Notes under the pieces: model-generated
The model's database searches: none
Told to the model about the DNA's origin: nothing
The model's input: the letters and a program-made list of their open reading frames with translations, nothing else
In this document: one piece after another, positions 57,761-64,000 of the stretch
Position numbering within the stretch: position 1 is the stretch's first letter
Layout: each line of letters begins with the position of its first letter
Assembly: GCA_021325215.1 (NCBI GenBank)
Contig: JAJPHO010000097.1
Span: forward strand, 49,821-113,820
Reading direction: 5' to 3'
From: Alphaproteobacteria bacterium
GTDB lineage: Bacteria; Pseudomonadota; Alphaproteobacteria; Rhodospirillales; Magnetospirillaceae
DNA length: 64,000 nt
Made by a program: the position numbers and the translations under genes

Positions 57761-58389
57761 TCCGCGTATCGCTGGCCGACGACCATCCCTTCGTGCTGAT
57801 GGGCATCCGCAGCCTGATCGAGCTGGAGCGCGATTTCGAAGTCGCCAGCGCCTCCTCGGACGGCGAAACCGCGGTGGCCGACATCCTGGCTTCCGACCCC
57901 GACGTCGCCATCATCGACATCTCGATGCCGAAGCTCGATGGCGTGCAGGTGATCGCCCGGCTGCGCGCCGAGCGGCCCGGGCTCAAGATGCTGGCGCTGA
58001 CCGTGCACGAGGATGCCGCCTATCTGCATCAGGTGCTGCGCGCCGGCGCCGACGGCTATCTGCTGAAGCGCTCCGCCGCCGAGGAAGTGGTGCGGGCCAT
58101 CCATGACGTTTCCGCCGGGCATCGCTTCATCGATCCGGCCATCGCCGGCAAGGTCACCGAGATCGCCTCGGGCGAACCGCCGCCGCTGGAGCTGCTGTCC
58201 GAGCGCGAGATCGACGTGCTGCGCCTGCTGGCCCAGGGCTTCACCAGCAAGGAAATCGCCGATCGCCTGGATATCGGCATCAAGACGGTCGAGACCTATA
58301 AGAGCCGCGCCACCACCAAGCTGGATCTGCGCACCCGCGCCCAGATCGTCCGCTTCGCCGCGACCCAGGGCTGGCTGGCCGATTTCTGA
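57757..58389 (+). CDS. NarL/LuxR-family response regulator
   Basis: 210 residues. The receiver domain has VSLADDHPFVLMGIRSL and the phospho-acceptor Asp in VAIIDISMPKLDG; the C-terminal LuxR HTH reads LSEREIDVLRLLAQGFTSKE, then IADRLDIGIKTVETYKSR. It starts within the kinase stop (ATGA). The upstream TonB receptor is the obvious candidate target. Confidence 0.95.
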   Translation: MIRVSLADDHPFVLMGIRSLIELERDFEVASASSDGETAVADILASDPDVAIIDISMPKLDGVQVIARLRAERPGLKMLALTVHEDAAYLHQVLRAGADGYLLKRSAAEEVVRAIHDVSAGHRFIDPAIAGKVTEIASGEPPPLELLSEREIDVLRLLAQGFTSKEIADRLDIGIKTVETYKSRATTKLDLRTRAQIVRFAATQGWLADF

Positions 58390-58392
58390 GGG

Positions 58393-60585
58393 TCAGACCA
58401 GCAGCAACCAGTGCTGCGCATCGGCTGGGTGGGCTGCCGTGATCTGCACATCAGCGAGAAACTCGGGCGACGCGCTGAAGTCGACGAGCAATTGAGCGTG
58501 AGCTTGCAGTTCTGCTGCCGCATAAGCTGCTGTCCCCGGTGTGATATTGGCGAGTGAGGGAGCGATGACATTGGCTTGATACCAGGCGACGTCGCCGCTT
58601 GCCGGGGCCCGATGTAGTAGATTTTGGTAGGTATCGCTTATGAACTGGGCGTCGCCGGCGGATGTTTGAGCGTAACCGTGGGCCGCATTGTTCGTATATT
58701 CGGGCGATGCGAGGAAGGATTGCGCGAACGAGATTAAAGGCAAGGAAGGGGTCGTTTTTAGAAGGTTCTGATAATAAGCGAGACCAGCGACGTCCGGTTC
58801 ACGTCCGAATACCGCGCCGTAAAGTTCTGTGATGTTGCCGGTTGTGACGGTCGTCGTGCCGGGACTGGCTGCGACGATTTCGGTCAAATCATTGAATTTG
58901 ATTGCATTGACCTCGGTCAGGAAATGCGAGTCGGCAGCCGATGCGACTTCGATGGTGCTTCCATCTTGAACGGAGACGGTGAATTGGCTGGAGTTGCCAG
59001 CGAAACTTGCAGTGACGCCGTGCCCAGCGACCCCAGAAACGCTCCCACTGTTTCCTGTTACCGAAATGTCCAGATCGTAATTTCCGGTGATCAGCGCAAG
59101 GGCGGGAGCGTCGGTTAGCATCTGGGTTTCCGATAGTGAAAGTGTCGGAATCCCAGTGTCAGTCAGGGATATGCTGGTGAGCGCGCTGGAACTGGCGATG
59201 GTTTCGATCAGGTCGAAACTGCCGGACACATTGGCGGCTGTATCGGCGATTGCTGCGCTTGCGATATGGCTGATCATCGAAAGGGGCAACGCCCCCACGG
59301 TTGTCGGGCTGGTGACATCGATGGAAAACTTGCCTGAAATCGCCTGCAGTACGGCGGTGTCGTCGGTCATTTGCTGTCCCGTGACCGTCAGTTCGGGCGC
59401 GTTGGCATCGGTAAGGAATATGACGTTCAACAGATGCAGCGAAGCGAGTGAAGCCAGGTCGTCTAGATGGCTTTGAATGTTCGCCGCGCTATCGATTATC
59501 TCGGCAGGAGAAAGTGTTCGCCCCGCTTGAAATGAACTGATGGCTGCCTGCGCGGTAAGGCCAAGGGCTTGAGATCCGAGAGAGAGGATATAGGGAGTGC
59601 TCTGTCCTTCATAAGTCGCCACTCCATAGACTTGGTCACCGTTTGTAATAGTCAGAGCGCTTTCGAGAACCCAGGGGGAATTGGCGGGAAGAAGACTATT
59701 CAGGTCAATCGCCTGACCATTATCCCACAGCACGGCATGAGGGATATCCCTGGCGCTGTTCGGGTTGCTGGCTTCGCCGACAATAAGGCCTGAGTCATTC
59801 ACCGAGGTAGCTGCGACATTGGTGAAGCCGGATAGTGAAGGCAGGGCGGCTATCGTGCCGTTCTGCCATAGGAAGGCGGATGTGCCGCTATTGCCGACGA
59901 TCTGCCCGGAGCTGTTTATCGCGGTCGCGATACTTGAGCTGTTCCCCGGGAGGGTTCCTAGATCGGTGATTACGCCGTTTAGCCAACTGACAGCGTGCTC
60001 CGCACCCTGCGCAGTCGCCGACTGGCCGACGATTTCTCCGTTATTGTTGATCCCGATGGCCGAAGAAAGCACGCCGCTACCGGAAGCGGTGGCGCCCGGT
60101 AACGTGGGAAGAAGCGTAAAGACCCCGTTCTGCCACTGAAAGGCGGAATAAGGACCGCCTACGGAACCGGTCCAGCCAACCACTTCGCCTTGGTTGTTGA
60201 TGCCCTGCGCTTCAGTCCGTCCGGTGGAGGGGCCAATCAGAGTGAATGTACCGGATTGCCAGAGGAACGCCTGCTCCACATCGGTCTGGCTGAATGCCGA
60301 AAATAGAAATCCGACAATTTGGTTATGGTCGTTGACGGCCTCCGCCAGGCTGTATGGATAGCCGGTCGAGCCGGTGAGCTGCGTTACCGTCGTCCCTTGC
60401 CAAAGCTCGGCCACATCACCGACGCCCTGAGACGATTGATACCCGATCAACGAACCAGAATTATTCCCCGAGAACGGAATAGTGATCGTGTCTGAATAAG
60501 CTGGGGGCGTCTGGGGCAGGCCGGGGCCAACCGCATAGAGTCCTGTTATCGTCAGAAGGTCGGTATTGGAGGAAGCGGATGACAT
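58393..60585 (-). CDS. HAF-repeat and DUF4214 protein, probably secreted
   Basis: 730 residues without a classical signal peptide. Residues ~60-320 hold about five HAF-type repeats, each of the form A(F/V)xWxNG ... LGTLPG ... AINSSGQIVG. Two ~70-residue repeats follow (DSAANIQSHLDDL ... ELTVTGQQM and DTAANVSGSFDLI ... TLSLSETQM), then a DUF4214 domain (ELYGAVFGREPDVAGLAYYQ, DTYQNLLHRAPASGDVAWYQ). Such proteins are typically exported by type I secretion. Base composition is visibly lower in GC than every neighbour, suggesting acquisition. Function unknown. Confidence 0.75.
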   Translation of the reverse strand: MSSASSNTDLLTITGLYAVGPGLPQTPPAYSDTITIPFSGNNSGSLIGYQSSQGVGDVAELWQGTTVTQLTGSTGYPYSLAEAVNDHNQIVGFLFSAFSQTDVEQAFLWQSGTFTLIGPSTGRTEAQGINNQGEVVGWTGSVGGPYSAFQWQNGVFTLLPTLPGATASGSGVLSSAIGINNNGEIVGQSATAQGAEHAVSWLNGVITDLGTLPGNSSSIATAINSSGQIVGNSGTSAFLWQNGTIAALPSLSGFTNVAATSVNDSGLIVGEASNPNSARDIPHAVLWDNGQAIDLNSLLPANSPWVLESALTITNGDQVYGVATYEGQSTPYILSLGSQALGLTAQAAISSFQAGRTLSPAEIIDSAANIQSHLDDLASLASLHLLNVIFLTDANAPELTVTGQQMTDDTAVLQAISGKFSIDVTSPTTVGALPLSMISHIASAAIADTAANVSGSFDLIETIASSSALTSISLTDTGIPTLSLSETQMLTDAPALALITGNYDLDISVTGNSGSVSGVAGHGVTASFAGNSSQFTVSVQDGSTIEVASAADSHFLTEVNAIKFNDLTEIVAASPGTTTVTTGNITELYGAVFGREPDVAGLAYYQNLLKTTPSLPLISFAQSFLASPEYTNNAAHGYAQTSAGDAQFISDTYQNLLHRAPASGDVAWYQANVIAPSLANITPGTAAYAAAELQAHAQLLVDFSASPEFLADVQITAAHPADAQHWLLLV

Positions 60586-60652
60586 GGAATCCCCGCGGCG
60601 AGTTCATCTCCAGAATTTTGCAGTTTCTATTTGAGGTTGCAATTTCTTTTCA

Positions 60653-61297
60653 TTATTCGCGCAGACGCTTCAGCAGCCAGGCGCTTTCCTTGGCGGGGCA
60701 GACGCCCTTGAGGCCGCCTTCGACGTCGCGCGTCTCGACGATCTCCAGATCGTAGAACGGCTCGTAATGGGCCTCGACCCACTTGTTCTCGACCGAGAAG
60801 GGCGGGCCGTCGATCACGCTCTGATCGTAGATGAAGGTGACCAGAAACTGCGGCGCGCGCCCGGTCAGCTCGGGCAGATAGGCGGCATAGCGCTTGCGCA
60901 TCGGGTCGGGCAGGGCGACCAGGGCGGCGCGGTCATAGACGGCGTCGACCGGGCCCAGCGTGGTGTCGCCCAGCTCGAAAATATCGCCTGCCAGGATGGT
61001 GACGCCCTCGGCTTCGAAGCGCTCGAACAGGCCGTCCTGGGTGACTTTTGGGGTGAGGCCGTGTTCGGCGAAGAACTGCTCGACCGCCAGCCGGCTCAGT
61101 TCGGCGCCGACCACTTGATAACCCTGGGCGCGCAGCCAGGCCATGTCGTGGCTCTTGCCGCACAGGGGCACGAAGACGCGCCCGCCGGCCGGCACGCCCA
61201 GCGTCGCGAAATGGGCGGTCATCAGCGTGTTCGGCGCGCCTTCATGAAAGCCGATCTGATTCTTCTGCCAGCGGCGGTGCCAGAAATCGTGTTCCAC
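60653..61297 (-). CDS. tpm: Thiopurine S-methyltransferase
   Basis: 214 residues, the bacterial Tpm length. DFWHRRWQKNQIGFHEGAPN is the N-terminal signature, VFVPLCGKSHDMAWLRAQGY the SAM-binding loop, and DAVYDRAALVALPDPMRKRY the family motif. It methylates thiol or selenium/tellurium compounds and may serve in metalloid detoxification. It is one base downstream of the phosphoesterase stop on the same strand. Confidence 0.93.
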   Translation of the reverse strand: MEHDFWHRRWQKNQIGFHEGAPNTLMTAHFATLGVPAGGRVFVPLCGKSHDMAWLRAQGYQVVGAELSRLAVEQFFAEHGLTPKVTQDGLFERFEAEGVTILAGDIFELGDTTLGPVDAVYDRAALVALPDPMRKRYAAYLPELTGRAPQFLVTFIYDQSVIDGPPFSVENKWVEAHYEPFYDLEIVETRDVEGGLKGVCPAKESAWLLKRLRE

Positions 61298-61298
61298 C

Positions 61299-62546
61299 TC
61301 AGCCCTCGCAGGCCAGTTTGCGCTTCTTCAGCGAGCAATGGCGCAGCACGTCGCCGTCGGAGGACTTGACGGTGATGCTCCAGTCCTTGCTGTTGCCGAT
61401 GCGGTCGATCACCACATAGCCGAAGCCGGGCAGGGACATGCCGCTTTTGATGGTCTGGCCGCCCGAGACCAGGCCGGTCAGCTTGGCCGGCACGTCGGTG
61501 TCGAGATTGTCGCCACCTTCGCCATTGATCAGCTGCGGCGCCATCGGCTTGGCATAGTTCTCGATCTGGAAATTGTGGATATGGCCGGACAGCATCAGGG
61601 TCAGGCCGGATTCGTCCTGGCCCTTCAGCGCTTCCAGCAGGGTGGCGTTGCCGCCCTCGACGATCTTGCCGTCGCCGCCCTTTTCCTTCTTCAGCAGCTT
61701 GGAGACGCCGCGGAACGGGTGGTGGGTGATGGTCCAGTCGGCGTGGGCGGCGATGGCGGCGGCGATGTCGCGGCGCAGTTCGTCGGCGGCCGGCTGCTTC
61801 ACTTCGGCGTCGTTCGCGTCATTGTCGTCCAGCACCGCCAGCTTGATGCCGCCGATATCGACGAACATCGGCGCCTCGCGGCCCAGGCAGGTGCCGGTCG
61901 AGGGAGCGCGGCCCAGCAGCGTGGTCCAGCCCAGGCCGGCGCGCTTGCAGTCTTCGTGGTTGCCGCGCTCGATGATCCACACCGAAGACTTCAGCAGGTC
62001 GGTGGCCGGGGTGAAGAAATCGGCGTTCCAGGTCGGCCAGTTGTCGCCGGTGGGCGAGCCGGCGCAGCGGTCGTCGCCCGGCTTGCAGGGGGTTTCGCGG
62101 TACAGGAAGTCGCCGACATGGATGACGAGGTCGGGATGTTCCTGCGCGGCGTGGCTGGCGACGCGGTGGAAGGGCCAGAAGTTTTCGTCGTTGCAGCTCT
62201 GCACGATCGCGCCCTTGAGGCGGCAGCCGGTGTCGCCCAGCAGAACGATATGGCGCGGCTTGGCGACCGGCACCGGCAGATCGGCGCCGCCGGCAGAGGC
62301 CTTTTTGGTGCCGGCCGGGATCGAGCCGATGCAGAGCTTCACCTTGAAGGCGTCGCTGGGCTGCTGGCGCAGGGTCATCGGCGTGCTTTGGCCGTCGGTG
62401 ACAATGGCCGGGCAGGATTCGTCGTCGGTGATCACCCGGCCTTCGACCGTGCCGTCGGCGCCATATTGGCTCCAGGCGGACAGGGTGCCGGCATAGACCG
62501 GCAGGGAAAGAGTCAGCAGGACGGCAGGGATAAGACGACGCAGCAC
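61299..62546 (-). CDS. Secreted calcineurin-like metallophosphoesterase
   Basis: 415 residues with signal peptide LIPAVLLTLSLPVYAG. Metal motifs are complete: LLGDTGCR, VIHVGDFLYR, IERGNHEDC, ITHHPFRG and LSGHIHNFQ. It has six or more cysteines in the mature part, consistent with a periplasmic enzyme. Substrate unknown; phosphomonoesters or diesters. It is followed by tpm. Confidence 0.88.
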   Translation of the reverse strand: MLRRLIPAVLLTLSLPVYAGTLSAWSQYGADGTVEGRVITDDESCPAIVTDGQSTPMTLRQQPSDAFKVKLCIGSIPAGTKKASAGGADLPVPVAKPRHIVLLGDTGCRLKGAIVQSCNDENFWPFHRVASHAAQEHPDLVIHVGDFLYRETPCKPGDDRCAGSPTGDNWPTWNADFFTPATDLLKSSVWIIERGNHEDCKRAGLGWTTLLGRAPSTGTCLGREAPMFVDIGGIKLAVLDDNDANDAEVKQPAADELRRDIAAAIAAHADWTITHHPFRGVSKLLKKEKGGDGKIVEGGNATLLEALKGQDESGLTLMLSGHIHNFQIENYAKPMAPQLINGEGGDNLDTDVPAKLTGLVSGGQTIKSGMSLPGFGYVVIDRIGNSKDWSITVKSSDGDVLRHCSLKKRKLACEG

Positions 62547-62560
62547 GGAAGCACCCTTTC

Positions 62561-62602
62561 CAAAACAAAATGCCCCGGCAGGATATCGGTCCGCCGGGGC
62601 AT
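62561..62602 (-). terminator. Intrinsic terminator after DAHP synthase
   Basis: 10 bp stem ATGCCCCGGC / GCCGGGGCAT with a 13-base loop (62570-62602). On the minus strand it is followed by TTTTGTTTTG. It lies about 20 bases past the aro gene stop and just before the phosphoesterase start. Confidence 0.82.
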
Positions 62603-62624
62603 GGCAAGTCAGGAAAATGAGAGT

Positions 62625-63998
62625 TTACGAGGCCTGCGCCATCTGCTTCAGCTGATTGCGCTCGTCCTTCAGCGCTTCCGAGATCAGGAAGGCCAGTTCG
62701 AGCGCCTGGGTGGCATTGAGACGCGGGTCGCAATGGGTGTGGTAACGGTCGCCGAGGCGCGCTTCGCTGATCGCCTGGGCGCCGCCGATGCACTCGGTGA
62801 CGTCCTGGCCGGTCATTTCGAAATGCACGCCGCCGGCATTGGTGCCTTCGGCGCGGTGGGCGGCGAAGAAGCCCTTCACCTCGGCCAGCACGCGGTCGAA
62901 CGAGCGGGTCTTGTAATCGCCCATCTTGACCGTGTTGCCATGCATCGGATCGCACACCCACACCACATTGCGGCCTTCGCGCTTAACGGCGCGCAGCAGC
63001 GGGGCCAGCTTGCTGTCGACCAGATCGGCGCCCATGCGGGTGATCACGGTCAGGCGGCCGGGCAGGTTGGCCGGGTTGAGGATGTCGATCAGGCGGATCA
63101 GATCGTCCGGATTCGAGCTCGGGCCCGCCTTGCAGCCGATCGGATTGCCGATGCCGCGCAGGAAGTCGACATGGGCGCCGTCGAGCTGGCGGGTGCGGTC
63201 GCCGACCCACAGCATGTGCGCCGAGCAGTCATACCAGTCGCCGCTGGTCGAATCGATTCGGGTCAGGGCCTGCTCGTAGGGCAGGATCAGTGCTTCGTGC
63301 GAGGTGAAGAAATCGGTTTCGCGGATCTGCGGGGTGGTCTCGGAGGTGACGCCGCAGGCTTCCATGAAGGCCAGGGTCTCGTCGAGACGGGCGCACAAAT
63401 CGGCATAGCGCGCCCCTGAATCGCCGGCGACGAAATCGAGGTTCCACTGATGCACCTTGTGCAGGTCGGCATAACCGCCCTGGGCAAAGGCGCGCAGCAG
63501 GTTCAGGGTCGAGGCCGATTGGTTGTAGACGCGCACCAGCCGTTCCGGGTCCGGCGTGCGGGCCTCCGGGGTGAACTCCATGCCGTTGATCATGTCGCCG
63601 CGATAGGCCGGCAGCACGACGCCGCCGATTTCTTCGGTGCCGGACGAACGCGGCTTGGCGAACTGGCCGGCCAGGCGGCCGACCTTGATGACCGGACGGG
63701 CGGCGCCGAAGGTCAGCACCACGGCCATCTGCAGCATGACGCGGAAGGTGTCGCGGATATTGTTCGGATGGAATTCGGCGAAGCTCTCGGCGCAGTCGCC
63801 GCCCTGCAGCAGGAAGGCTTTGCCCTCCGCCGCGCGGGCGAGCTGGCTGGTCAGGCGGCGGGCTTCGCCGGCAAACACCAGCGGCGGATAGACCCGCAGC
63901 TGCTGCTCGACCTTCTCCAGGTGACCTGCATCCGGATAGTCGGGCACCTGCTGGATCGGCTTGCCGCGCCAGGAGTCAGGTGACCATTTCTCTGCCAT
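62625..63998 (-). CDS. Class II 3-deoxy-7-phosphoheptulonate synthase
   Basis: 457 residues, ATG at 63998, two bases from the window edge, so its promoter is not visible. Hallmarks of the class II (plant-like/Mycobacterium) family are [45 protein letters not shown] and [20 protein letters not shown]. It condenses PEP and erythrose-4-phosphate, the first step of the shikimate pathway. A strong terminator follows. Confidence 0.96.
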   Translation of the reverse strand: MAEKWSPDSWRGKPIQQVPDYPDAGHLEKVEQQLRVYPPLVFAGEARRLTSQLARAAEGKAFLLQGGDCAESFAEFHPNNIRDTFRVMLQMAVVLTFGAARPVIKVGRLAGQFAKPRSSGTEEIGGVVLPAYRGDMINGMEFTPEARTPDPERLVRVYNQSASTLNLLRAFAQGGYADLHKVHQWNLDFVAGDSGARYADLCARLDETLAFMEACGVTSETTPQIRETDFFTSHEALILPYEQALTRIDSTSGDWYDCSAHMLWVGDRTRQLDGAHVDFLRGIGNPIGCKAGPSSNPDDLIRLIDILNPANLPGRLTVITRMGADLVDSKLAPLLRAVKREGRNVVWVCDPMHGNTVKMGDYKTRSFDRVLAEVKGFFAAHRAEGTNAGGVHFEMTGQDVTECIGGAQAISEARLGDRYHTHCDPRLNATQALELAFLISEALKDERNQLKQMAQAS

Positions 63999-64000
63999 AA

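Noticed and set aside
61338..63419. A 693-codon plus-strand frame
   Set aside because: Shadow of the phosphoesterase and DAHP synthase genes, both of which have complete catalytic motifs on the other strand.

Overview
This window is about 64 kb of a GC-rich chromosome, almost certainly from an alphaproteobacterium. Evidence for that is the BluB, CimA, class II DAHP synthase, ELM1-family and msrPQ gene set, the zapA - 6S RNA - 5-formyl-THF cyclo-ligase order, the small split PurQ/PurL type, and frequent TTG/GTG starts with overlapping ATGA/TTGA junctions. I cannot fix the genus. Genes are tightly packed and no gap exceeds about 230 bp. I see no tRNA, rRNA, CRISPR array, transposase or phage gene.

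Layout. 1-7.2 kb holds secreted or Tat-exported enzymes (sorbosone-dehydrogenase tail, S33-like hydrolase, BBE oxidoreductase, M24 peptidase), a membrane LytTR regulator, a hydrolase-OsmC fusion and a DUF72 protein. 7.2-11.7 kb is a run of small regulatory modules: a TetR/membrane-protein pair with twin operators, ada with a 2OG-Fe(II) oxygenase, an ArsR/SRPBCC pair whose operator covers the start codon, and a VapBC-type toxin-antitoxin pair. 11.8-20.6 kb has transporters, an M20 peptidase, a FadH-type dienoyl-CoA reductase, msrPQ and pyrE. 20.8-31.8 kb is mostly housekeeping: ELM1, acyl-CoA ligase, patatin, YmdB-like phosphoesterase, 5-FCL, 6S RNA, zapA, purQL, bolA, rarD and grxD.

31.98-39.7 kb is the most interesting metabolic block. 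A LacI regulator is divergent from a GMC dehydrogenase, its small subunit, a DUF1080 (3-keto-disaccharide hydrolase) protein, a Gfo/Idh/MocA oxidoreductase, a sugar isomerase and an MFS transporter. This is the gene content expected for glycoside breakdown through 3-keto intermediates. A perfect GTAAACGTTTAC palindrome lies in the control region. The isomerase reading frame is broken by an apparent one-base deletion near 38271, and the lost C-terminus can be read in another frame up to the MFS start.

39.7-53.1 kb holds rpsD, bluB-trmJ, cimA, a LysR/azoR pair, pirin, a dehalogenase-like hydrolase/HxlR pair with twin operators, and cysS-gltX-nadE. 53.2-64 kb holds a TonB-dependent receptor followed by a NarL-type two-component system, a large lower-GC HAF-repeat/DUF4214 protein that looks acquired, tpm, a phosphoesterase and class II DAHP synthase.

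The main non-coding observation is a ~40 bp GC-rich element placed identically in front of three unrelated genes (fadH-like, Gfo/Idh/MocA, pirin). It consists of a short hairpin, GCCCGGCG, two bases and TGAGGG serving as the Shine-Dalgarno, then 7-9 bases to the ATG. The hairpin shows a compensatory base-pair change between two copies. I do not recognise it as a known RNA family.
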